This document shows, piece after piece, positions 29,114 through 35,644 of a stretch of 36,702 nucleotides of DNA; position 1 is the stretch's first letter, and each line of letters opens with the position of its first letter. The notes beneath the pieces are model-generated. The model saw nothing but the letters and a program-made list of their open reading frames with translations, did no database searches and was not told the DNA's origin. Position numbers and translations under genes: made by a program. Source of the DNA: a virus; the IMG/VR virus record IMGVR_UViG_3300024262_003092, positions 1-36,702 of that record; one strand, 5' to 3'.

Positions 29114-30043
29114 ATGAGATTAATAGAAGATAAGAAAGTATCCGATAATTTGGATTACCATTTAAAAAACCAAATATTTTTGACTGAAAACGTTTTCAGA
29201 CCAAATTCCAAAAAATTCTTCGACTTAATTTTTGAGGTTAGAGAACTATATAATAAAAATCTAATAAGGTTAAATGAAAAAGAATTAGAAATAATTGAAA
29301 GTGATTTTGGTAAAATAGTTAAATTAACCACGGGTGAAGAAATTTACTTAGAAGTACCGATGATTAATGAAGAAGCTTTTAGTTGGGATGGTACATACGC
29401 CAATGAAATTGACGAACAAGGTGCAGATACGTATTGGGCACACGATGAGGATAAAATAACTCTCCAAGATATTTTAGAACTTACAAAAGACATTAAAATT
29501 ATAAACTTACCCACTAAAAAACTGGCTAATATTGTCCTAAATTGGGATAATAATCCTGAGGAGATAGAAAGAATTAGTCAAGTAGAAGTTTCATCTCAAT
29601 ACCCTATTTTAATTATGGTAGATGAATGTGGTAAAATTAAATGGATATTAGACGGAAATCATAGAGCACAAAAAGCATTAAGGTCTAATTCAGAAACAAT
29701 ACCTGCCAAACTTATTAAACCATCTAATCTTAATTCTAAATCTAAAAGGATATTTGGTTTAACCGAAGATGAATATAAAGGTAAAGATGTTAGTTTAAAC
29801 AAACCTAAAACAGGGGGGCCTAAAAAGTGGTATGTTTACGTTAAGAACCCATCAACAGGTAAAATTAAAAAAGTTTCTTACGGTTCACCCGATATGAGTG
29901 CTAATTGGAACGATACCGGAGCTAGAAAGTCATTCGAGGCAAGACATCGGTGTGATAAGAAAAAAGATAAAACTAAAGCAGGTTATTGGGCGTGTAGAGC
30001 GCATAAAGATTTTGGTAAGAATGTTCCGGGAAGATTTTGGTAA
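29114..30043 (+). CDS. ParB-like protein with basic C-terminal module
   Basis: 309 aa. The start contains NQIFLTENVFRPNSKKFFDL, with possible cleavage after FLTE. Residues ~175-215 (QYPILIMVDECGKIKWILDG, NHRAQKALRSNSETIPAKLI) match the ParB/sulfiredoxin-like nuclease core, with the DGNHR signature. The last 75 residues are KKWYVYVKNPSTGKIKKVSY, then SFEARHRCDKKK and YWACRAH, a strongly basic module with conserved C and W seen in phage proteins (DUF5872-like, from memory). The combination suggests DNA binding or nicking inside the virion. Stop and next start overlap (TAATG). Confidence 0.7.
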   Translation: MRLIEDKKVSDNLDYHLKNQIFLTENVFRPNSKKFFDLIFEVRELYNKNLIRLNEKELEIIESDFGKIVKLTTGEEIYLEVPMINEEAFSWDGTYANEIDEQGADTYWAHDEDKITLQDILELTKDIKIINLPTKKLANIVLNWDNNPEEIERISQVEVSSQYPILIMVDECGKIKWILDGNHRAQKALRSNSETIPAKLIKPSNLNSKSKRIFGLTEDEYKGKDVSLNKPKTGGPKKWYVYVKNPSTGKIKKVSYGSPDMSANWNDTGARKSFEARHRCDKKKDKTKAGYWACRAHKDFGKNVPGRFW

Positions 30044-30582
30044 TGGACGATATAGAAATTTTAAAAAAGATTATTAATCGACAACTAAAAAAAATGAATA
30101 TTGAAGGTGTTGATAATTTGGAAATCGTAGATATTGAACGTAGAGATGGGTTTTTACCTAATAAAATTATGGTAGGTGTATCCCCGACGCTTAAATACTC
30201 TGAACGTAGAGTAGTATGGCCTCAAGTATATCATATGGTTATGGATACCGTAGAATCAATTGGTTTACATATTGATAAATGGGATGTAGTACCTGTTGCG
30301 GTTGAGAGTAAATCTGACAAACACCCATTTAACGAAACCGTAGTTGGTGAAAGTAGAATTAGAACATTTGATAAAGATGTGTTAACCGAAGAACTTGTTT
30401 GGCATAGAGATAGAGAAGACCGTTTAGTCGAAATTATAGATGGGAATGGTTGGGAACTCCAAATGGACAATCAATTACCGGTCAAAATGAATAATGGGGA
30501 TACGTTTATTATACCTGAAGGTGTTTATCATAGGGTTAAACGTGGTAATGATAAATTAGTTATTAAAATAACCAACTTGTGA
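30043..30582 (+). CDS. Small alpha/beta domain fused to a phage cupin
   Basis: 179 aa from the ATG at 30043. Residues 1-90 (DDIEILKKIINRQLKKMNIE, VVWPQVYHMVMDTVESIGLH) have the helix - strand - helix style of the small operon proteins at 8737-10077. Residues 100-179 are a cupin: EELVWHRDREDRLVEIIDGN, GWELQMDNQLP, then GDTFIIPEGVYHRVKRG. The H-x-D ... E ... G-W-x-x-Q-x-D ... H-R signature is frequent in T4-like phages. Metal binding by the two His and E/D is expected; enzymatic function unknown. The TGA stop belongs to the IS605 right-end repeat, as in the gene at 19331. Confidence 0.75.
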   Translation: MDDIEILKKIINRQLKKMNIEGVDNLEIVDIERRDGFLPNKIMVGVSPTLKYSERRVVWPQVYHMVMDTVESIGLHIDKWDVVPVAVESKSDKHPFNETVVGESRIRTFDKDVLTEELVWHRDREDRLVEIIDGNGWELQMDNQLPVKMNNGDTFIIPEGVYHRVKRGNDKLVIKITNL

Positions 30583-30609
30583 ACTACCCAACCACTAAAG
30601 ATGGTTGGG
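30580..30609 (-). repeat. IS605 right-end hairpin, copy 6
   Basis: Perfect 8-bp stem CCCAACCA / TGGTTGGG with loop CTAAAGA. Contains the tnpB stop codon, so the tnpB 3' end, the expected guide-RNA (omega/reRNA) scaffold and the IS end coincide here. Confidence 0.85.
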
Positions 30610-31780
30610 CTTCAGGAATCACAGACTCACCTAATGGCAACGCCTCCTCCTGTTTTTGTTTAATGTCCGATTCTATTCCATAACCAGACAATATGTTTAT
30701 TCCTTGTTTCAGGATGTTTTTACTTGCGTTTAAATCTCTATCGTGATGTTCATTACAAGAAGGACAAGTCCATTCTCTAATAGAAAGATTTAAATCTTGG
30801 TTTATCCACCCACAATTAGAACAAGTTTTACTAGATGGAAAAAATCTATCAATTTTAACGAATGATTTATCATTCCATCTTGATTTATACTCTAACATTG
30901 TGTAGAACATACCTAAACTAACATCAGATAATGATTGAGCCAATTTATGATTTTTCATCATATTCTTAACTGACAAATCTTCTACAGATATAATGTCGTG
31001 GTTTTTGACAATTTCTGTTGATACTTTATGTAAGTAATCTTTTCTGACATTTGTTATTTTTTCGTGAACTAAAGATAATTTAATTTTTTGTTTTTGTCTA
31101 CTATTACTATCTTTTTGTTTTTTAGATAGTTGTCTTTGTTCGTATTTTAGTTTTTTTAATTTAGATTTTAAAACTTTAATATTTTCATAAGTTTTTCCAT
31201 CTGAAAGTATCGCCAAATCTTTTATACCAGTATCAATACCAATACTTGAACCTGTTTTATCAAATGGTTTATGATTAACTTCACAAGTTATGCTAACATA
31301 ATATTTTCCTGTTGTTGATTTGGTTATTGTTGCAAATAATATTTCACCTTCTAATTCTCTATGTAATTTTATTTTAATCCCTTCTTTAAATTTAGGAATG
31401 ATTAACCGTTCATTATTAATTAAAACATTTTGTGGTATTTTGAAACTTTGCCTGTCATATTTTGATTTGAATCTTGGAAACTGATTTTGTTTATTAAAAA
31501 AGTTTTTATATGCCGAATCAAGATTTCTAATTGATGATTGTAATGATTGTGAATTAATTTCTTTTAACCAATCAAATCCTTCTTCTTTTTTTAAATCGGT
31601 TAGTGTTCTTGCGTTATCATAATAATTTAATGAAGTTTTTTCGTTTAAATATTTTTCTTTTCTTTCGTGAAGAAACCTATTAAACACAAATCTACAAGCG
31701 CCAAAATGTTTGGATAATAACTCCATTTGTTCTGATGTAGGTTCTATTCTAAACTTATATGATTTGTGAATAATCTTCAT
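30584..31780 (-). CDS. tnpB: TnpB, RNA-guided nuclease of IS605
   Basis: 398 aa, usual length. N-terminal KSYKFRIEPTSEQMELLSKH and FPRFKSKYDRQSFKIPQN (OrfB_IS605 domain), RuvC-I SIGIDTGIKDLAILSDGK (D183), RuvC-II ISVEDLSVKNM (E267), zinc ribbon C320-x-x-C323 ... C339-x-x-C342 in TCSNCGWINQDL and TCPSCNEHHDRDLNASKNI, with RuvC-III D347/D349. All catalytic residues are present, so it should be active. TnpB uses an RNA from the element's right end to cut the donor site, which keeps the IS from being lost. The C-terminus (SVIPEAQPSLVVG) is encoded by the right-end hairpin. Confidence 0.96.
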   Translation of the reverse strand: MKIIHKSYKFRIEPTSEQMELLSKHFGACRFVFNRFLHERKEKYLNEKTSLNYYDNARTLTDLKKEEGFDWLKEINSQSLQSSIRNLDSAYKNFFNKQNQFPRFKSKYDRQSFKIPQNVLINNERLIIPKFKEGIKIKLHRELEGEILFATITKSTTGKYYVSITCEVNHKPFDKTGSSIGIDTGIKDLAILSDGKTYENIKVLKSKLKKLKYEQRQLSKKQKDSNSRQKQKIKLSLVHEKITNVRKDYLHKVSTEIVKNHDIISVEDLSVKNMMKNHKLAQSLSDVSLGMFYTMLEYKSRWNDKSFVKIDRFFPSSKTCSNCGWINQDLNLSIREWTCPSCNEHHDRDLNASKNILKQGINILSGYGIESDIKQKQEEALPLGESVIPEAQPSLVVG

Positions 31781-31870
31781 ATATTATAAATATCTTGATT
31801 TCCTACAAAAGACAGAATTTTTGTAAAATGTTTGTATTCTGTGAAAACATATTTACAAAAATTCTTTATT

Positions 31871-32281
31871 ATGTCAAAAAAATCAAATTACATTACAACA
31901 AATCGTTCAAAACACTATCTGAAAATTCATTTAATATTTGTTTGTAAATATCGTAAACCTTTACTTATGGGTAATTTAAATGAAGATGTGAAAACTATAT
32001 TGGAAAATATTACAAATAATTCAGATTTTAGTATTGAGGTTATGGAATCAGATATTAATCACATTCATTTTTTAATTAGATATATTCCTCGTTTATCTGT
32101 TTCGTCAATTGTTCGTAAATTAAAACAAGAATCAACAAAACAAATTTGGTCTTTGTATTCTGATGTTTTAAGTCAAGAATTTTGGTTAGAAAAAACTTTT
32201 TGGTCTGATGGTTACTTTGCTTGTTCAATTGGTGAAGCATCACCAGATACAATCAGAGAATATATTTTAAATCAAGGTTAA
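31871..32281 (+). CDS. tnpA: TnpA, Y1 HUH transposase of IS605
   Basis: 136 aa from the ATG at 31871 (a start at 31832 would add 13 residues). The HUH motif is INHIHFLIR with H64 and H66, and the catalytic Tyr is Y131 in TIREYILNQG. Length and order fit IS200/IS605 TnpA, which cuts and rejoins single-stranded ends at hairpins. Given nine related hairpins in the window, this enzyme may also act on some of them in trans. Confidence 0.95.
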   Translation: MSKKSNYITTNRSKHYLKIHLIFVCKYRKPLLMGNLNEDVKTILENITNNSDFSIEVMESDINHIHFLIRYIPRLSVSSIVRKLKQESTKQIWSLYSDVLSQEFWLEKTFWSDGYFACSIGEASPDTIREYILNQG

Positions 32282-32295
32282 AAATATTTTTTAAA

Positions 32296-32344
32296 AAAAT
32301 CGTTTTTTTTTTTTTTGATGGATATTTATAATTAAAAATATATT
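32296..32344 (+). repeat. Cassette 5' flank, third copy
   Basis: AAAAAATCG, a T run, GATGGATATTTATAATTAAA and AATATATT up to the ATG. Matches the flank of cassette gene 1 through its start codon and leader. Confidence 0.8.
32323..32330 (+). promoter_or_regulatory. TATTTATA promoter-like octamer
   Basis: Exact octamer 22 nt before the ATG at 32345; same position as in cassette gene 1. Confidence 0.6.
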
Positions 32345-32731
32345 ATGAAAAAAATTGTAAGACTAACCGAATCTGATTTAGTAAGATTGGTTAATAGAGT
32401 TATAAGTGAACAATATGATGAAACTTTGAAAAAAGAACTCCAAAATATTGGTGGAAATTATCAACCCATTAAACTTTTTTCTGATAAAACCGAAAAAAAT
32501 TTGGTGGGTGTAACTTTTTTTGATGAGGTTTTTAAAAATGAGGATGGTTCAATTCATTTATATCCTGGTGAGATAAAATTTAGCCCAACATTAGGAAGTA
32601 AAAGTGGTTATAAAGTGCTTTTATTTAAATGTGGGACACAGGGATTATTAAGTAATGGTAATGGTAAAATATTATATAATAGCGAATTAGAAAATTACTT
32701 AAAAAGTAAAACTTGTGGTAAAAAAATCTAA
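32345..32731 (+). CDS. Cassette gene 3: leader-bearing protein
   Basis: 128 aa. Leader RLTESDLVRLVNRVISEQ ends I-S-E-Q. The body (NIGGNYQPIKLFSDKTEKNL, VGVTFFDEVFKNEDGSIHLY, KFSPTLGSKSGYKVLLFKCG) is beta-rich and unrelated to cassette gene 1 despite the shared leader and flanks. Function unknown. It sits between the IS605 left end and nested hairpin C. Confidence 0.7.
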   Translation: MKKIVRLTESDLVRLVNRVISEQYDETLKKELQNIGGNYQPIKLFSDKTEKNLVGVTFFDEVFKNEDGSIHLYPGEIKFSPTLGSKSGYKVLLFKCGTQGLLSNGNGKILYNSELENYLKSKTCGKKI

Positions 32732-32740
32732 AGTTAAAAA

Positions 32741-32785
32741 CCACCTTTAATCCCACAAACTAAAGATTTGTGGGTTTTTCGGTGG
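32741..32785 (+). repeat. Nested cassette-end hairpin, copy C
   Basis: Identical in both stems to copy B (CCACC / GGTGG; CCCACAAA - CTAAAGA - TTTGTGGG). The next gene's ATG follows the shared tail ATTGATATAAA directly. Confidence 0.85.
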
Positions 32786-32796
32786 ATTGATATAAA

Positions 32797-33165
32797 ATGA
32801 AAACTACTAAGTTGAATGACATAATGAATAGGTTCTTGGAAAACAGGGAATTTAAATATAAAGGACCTATATTACCCGGGGAATCCATACCAAATTCAGA
32901 CATAGATATTAAAATTAAGGTTGTTGGTACAAAAGAACTGATAGTTGTTGGGGAATATTATGATTATACGGTTATTGATATTGTCTTAGTCAGGTTTAAT
33001 GATAAGTTTAGTAGTATATTTTTCAATGAATCGTTTAAACCTACGAGTGAGATGTTGAGTAATTTCAGTATTTTTAGTTGGCGACTTGAGGATTATGTTA
33101 GGTCAATATTAAAACCATTCGATATGAAAGTGAAAATTAAGGTAAATAGTATAACATATTTGTAG
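32797..33165 (+). CDS. Small alpha/beta phage protein
   Basis: 122 aa: LNDIMNRFLENREFKYKGPI, then DIDIKIKVVGTKELIVVGEY, YDYTVIDIVLVRFND and a final WRLEDYVRSILKPFDMKVKI. The order helix - strands - helix - strand fits the loose family at 5937 and 8737-10077, including the hydrophobic strand pair after the last helix. The ATG begins immediately after the cassette hairpin, so its leader RNA may derive from it. Confidence 0.6.
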   Translation: MKTTKLNDIMNRFLENREFKYKGPILPGESIPNSDIDIKIKVVGTKELIVVGEYYDYTVIDIVLVRFNDKFSSIFFNESFKPTSEMLSNFSIFSWRLEDYVRSILKPFDMKVKIKVNSITYL

Positions 33166-33184
33166 AATAAGAATGAATTTTTAA

Positions 33185-33802
33185 CTATCGATTAGTATTA
33201 AATCTTTTAATAATCTTAGAAATTAAATCTCTAAGAACTATAGACGAAATTGTAATTAAACCGAATGATAATAACCTTTTAACTATTTCTTGAATGTCTG
33301 TGGGTTTCATATCATACAACATAGGTAAAATAGGGACAATAAACGAGTAAGCTAACATATTAGAAACCTTATTAAAGGTTATATTCATAGATTCGACAAA
33401 CTTTAAAAACGAATATTTTAATTCTTCAGTTTTCTTAAGTCCGGTAATGAAAATGTCAAATAAACCTCTTTCATTAATATGGGACATTAATTCTTTAACG
33501 GTAGATTTATTCTCTAAATATAATGTTGCCATAATACTTGTTAAAATTAAAGAAATGTCAATATCGGAAATCTCAACATTCCCTGATTTTATATATTCAT
33601 TGATTGGTACCATAAAACCACCAATACTTGCTCCCCAAGTTAACATAAATTCTAAGTTAATACCTGTGGTTTTAAAAGTTTCACCTATAATTTTTTTTGT
33701 GAATTTGTAATTTGACTTAACCACATCACCCATTTTAGATTTAATAGATTCTTTGATAAGGATTCTTTTTTGTTCCTCGGTTATTATAATATTAACATTC
33801 AT
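33185..33802 (-). CDS. Leader-bearing membrane protein
   Basis: 205 aa. Leader IIITEEQKRILIKESIKSKM with an I-K-E-S site. Hydrophobic stretches: LEFMLTWGASIGGFMVPINE, ISLILTSIMATLYLE, MLAYSFIVPILPMLYDM and LLSFGLITISSIVLRDL, so about four membrane helices. A leader on a membrane protein is odd for capsid targeting; a role in membrane contact during DNA ejection is one possibility. The octamer on its strand lies 34 nt before the ATG. Confidence 0.6.
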   Translation of the reverse strand: MNVNIIITEEQKRILIKESIKSKMGDVVKSNYKFTKKIIGETFKTTGINLEFMLTWGASIGGFMVPINEYIKSGNVEISDIDISLILTSIMATLYLENKSTVKELMSHINERGLFDIFITGLKKTEELKYSFLKFVESMNITFNKVSNMLAYSFIVPILPMLYDMKPTDIQEIVKRLLSFGLITISSIVLRDLISKIIKRFNTNR

Positions 33803-33824
33803 AATTTATTATTTATATTTGAAG

Positions 33825-33836
33825 TATTTATAAATA
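33825..33836. promoter_or_regulatory. Overlapping divergent octamers
   Basis: TATTTATA on + at 33825-33832 and on - at 33829-33836, sharing four bases. The + one is 23 nt before the ATG at 33848, the - one 34 nt before the ATG at 33802. One element may serve both genes. Confidence 0.5.
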
Positions 33837-33847
33837 AATATCATACT

Positions 33848-34471
33848 ATGTCAAAAGATAATAAAATAAGATCACCTATAAACCCTGATTTAAGTAAAGG
33901 AGATAGAATTAAATTAATTTCAATGTGGGATGAGTCATCCTTATCTTTAGGCAATGGTGGGTACGTAACTTCTAAACATAAGGTTTTCGGAGTTGTACAA
34001 TATAGTATTAAATGGGATAATGGTTCATCTCTACAACTTTTATCAGACTCCGACCATTGGATGTTCGAAGATGATTACAACGAAAAATTTAATAAAAAAA
34101 TAAATGAGTCGTTAGGACACAAAGAGGTTACAGATAGGTTAACCTCATTTCAAGAGTTTGATATGAGATACCTATTTTCTTACTTATTGAAGGTGAGGGA
34201 AAGTGGTATAGTTAATATGATGGGAGCCTCTGATTATTTATGGTTAGGTTCAGATCGGATACAACACGAATTTATATATAAAAATATCCCCGATGAAAAA
34301 TCATTTAATGAAGTGATTGAAATGGCCGATAGGTCACAGTCTGAAATGGTACAAGGGATAATGAGAGTTTTAGAAAAAGAGGGAAAAGAAATGGATGTTA
34401 CGACCATGAACAGATACTTAAAAAGGTATTCGAAAGATATATTACTAAATTATATGTACGTTATGTCATAA
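33848..34471 (+). CDS. Hypothetical protein with SH3-like N-terminus
   Basis: 207 aa from the ATG at 33848; a longer frame to 33770 would cross the promoter region. Residues 15-75 (SKGDRIKLISMWDESSLSLG, GVVQYSIKWDNGSSLQLL, DHWMFEDD) look like a small SH3/KOW-type beta barrel. Residues 85-207 are helical (FDMRYLFSYLLKVRESGIVN, YLWLGSDRIQHEFIYK, MNRYLKRYSKDILLNYMYVM) and contain KKINESLGHKEV. No catalytic motif. Confidence 0.6.
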   Translation: MSKDNKIRSPINPDLSKGDRIKLISMWDESSLSLGNGGYVTSKHKVFGVVQYSIKWDNGSSLQLLSDSDHWMFEDDYNEKFNKKINESLGHKEVTDRLTSFQEFDMRYLFSYLLKVRESGIVNMMGASDYLWLGSDRIQHEFIYKNIPDEKSFNEVIEMADRSQSEMVQGIMRVLEKEGKEMDVTTMNRYLKRYSKDILLNYMYVMS

Positions 34472-34477
34472 CGTACA

Positions 34478-34485
34478 TATTTATA
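34478..34485 (+). promoter_or_regulatory. TATTTATA promoter-like octamer
   Basis: Exact octamer 24 nt before the ATG at 34502. Confidence 0.55.
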
Positions 34486-34501
34486 AACAAAACAAAGAAC
34501 T

Positions 34502-34999
34502 ATGAACGCATATTTTTTCAATGTAACCAAAGAAGAGAGAGAAAACATCTTAGACAAACATAAAGAGATTTACGATGGATACGTAACTCAATACGCTAAA
34601 CCTGAAGAACAACCTTTATATGTTCAAGATTTCGCTAACGATAAAAAAGGTATTACTGTCAATGCTAATGGTGACGTAACAGAATATAAGAATGTCGGTA
34701 TTAATGAAATGGGTCATGATGGGAAATCGACAGGGTTATTCGATGACGAAGAACCTATTGACGAACAATTAGATATGATTGGTGACGGTCCATATGATTT
34801 GGAACACGGGACAGTTGAAGACGAAGATTTAGAAGAGTATTTTGAAGATAGCGAGGAAGGTAACCCATATAACCACATGGAAAACGGTGGGCTCTTCGAT
34901 GATTTTGATGAAGATTATGAAGATGAGGATAAAGTATTTGTTATTAAAAGTATTAACGAATCGTTAAAGATGTTTAATAGATTTACCAAATATAATTAA
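34502..34999 (+). CDS. Very acidic protein with GLFDD repeats
   Basis: 165 aa. N-terminal helix FNVTKEERENILDKHKEIYD, then a D/E-rich region with GLFDDEEPIDEQLDM and GLFDDFDEDYEDEDK, and a basic end INESLKMFNRFTKYN. I-D-E-Q repeats the x-E-Q site found in the leaders. Strong acidity with a basic tail is known for phage scaffold or core proteins, but no homology is claimed. The next gene begins 15 nt later. Confidence 0.6.
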   Translation: MNAYFFNVTKEERENILDKHKEIYDGYVTQYAKPEEQPLYVQDFANDKKGITVNANGDVTEYKNVGINEMGHDGKSTGLFDDEEPIDEQLDMIGDGPYDLEHGTVEDEDLEEYFEDSEEGNPYNHMENGGLFDDFDEDYEDEDKVFVIKSINESLKMFNRFTKYN

Positions 35000-35014
35000 T
35001 AAAAAAATATTAAA

Positions 35015-35329
35015 TTGGGAATACAAATAAGCGAACTTGTTTCATATTATATTAACGGTATCTCAAATACTTTAGACGTTTCGTTTAGAATTTTTGGAGA
35101 TGATGAGGAACATATTAGAATAGATGAAATATCATTGTCGGAGGTAGAAACTTTCGGTTATGAATTAAAAGATAAAATAGATATTGATTTATTTTACGAT
35201 TATGATGATGAAGAGAATGATTTATTTGGGGGTGATGAGGAAGAAATGAGTCAGTTCGAAATAAACTCATTTTTAAACCAATATTATTTAATATACCCGG
35301 ATTATTTACCAGATTCGGAATTATTTTAA
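35015..35329 (+). CDS. Acidic hypothetical protein, TTG start
   Basis: 104 aa starting at TTG 35015; no ATG is available in frame before the conserved-looking start IQISELVSYYINGISN. Beta-rich first half (TLDVSFRIFGDDEEHIRIDE, VETFGYELKDKIDIDLFYDY), then acidic DDEENDLFGGDEEEM and a helical end. Unknown function; possibly in one transcript with the acidic gene before it. Confidence 0.5.
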   Translation: MGIQISELVSYYINGISNTLDVSFRIFGDDEEHIRIDEISLSEVETFGYELKDKIDIDLFYDYDDEENDLFGGDEEEMSQFEINSFLNQYYLIYPDYLPDSELF

Positions 35330-35358
35330 TATTTAATCAAGTTTTTAAATAAAAAGAC

Positions 35359-35366
35359 TATTTATA
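35359..35366 (+). promoter_or_regulatory. TATTTATA promoter-like octamer
   Basis: Exact octamer 14 nt before the ATG at 35373, closer than usual. Confidence 0.4.
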
Positions 35367-35372
35367 AACAAT

Positions 35373-35612
35373 ATGAGAGTTGATGTTGACTATTTAATTT
35401 CACTAATGAATAAATTTACCTTTAATGGTAAAGGTGTTGATAATTCTGAACTCGGGGAACAGGATGGGGACACATCAGCGGGTCCGAGCTCTTACCCTAC
35501 AGTTACAAAATGGGTGACGGGTTTAAAAAGAGGACCTGCCAACCAAATTGGTAATACTAAATGGAAAGATAGTTATACTATAACTAGAGGAAAAAGTAAT
35601 ACATTATTATAA
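35373..35612 (+). CDS. Small leader-bearing structural-type peptide
   Basis: 79 aa. Leader VDVDYLISLMNKFTF up to NSELGEQDG (L-G-E-Q site). Cleavage there would release a ~50-aa basic peptide: GPSSYPTVTKWVTGLKRGPA, then NQIGNTKWKDSYTITRGKSN. The mature part is rich in G, P, K and T. I do not know its family by name, but its small size and composition fit a minor virion peptide. Confidence 0.6.
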   Translation: MRVDVDYLISLMNKFTFNGKGVDNSELGEQDGDTSAGPSSYPTVTKWVTGLKRGPANQIGNTKWKDSYTITRGKSNTLL

Positions 35613-35644
35613 AATAAAATATTAATATACAAAAAAGAAAAATT

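Larger units (their letters stand above)
30580..32290. mobile_element. Intact IS605-type element (tnpA + tnpB, divergent)
   Basis: tnpB (minus) and tnpA (plus) are divergent from a ~90-nt intergenic region. The right end is the hairpin CCCAACCA - CTAAAGA - TGGTTGGG with TAGTTCAC at 30580-30609. The left end should lie just after tnpA, before the cassette flank at 32296; its exact base cannot be fixed by eye. IS200/IS605 elements move as single-stranded circles and leave no target duplication. Confidence 0.85.

Noticed and set aside
30584-32281. CRISPR-Cas12 effector
   Set aside because: Size, zinc ribbon and the adjacent Y1 transposase fit TnpB of IS605, and no array is nearby.
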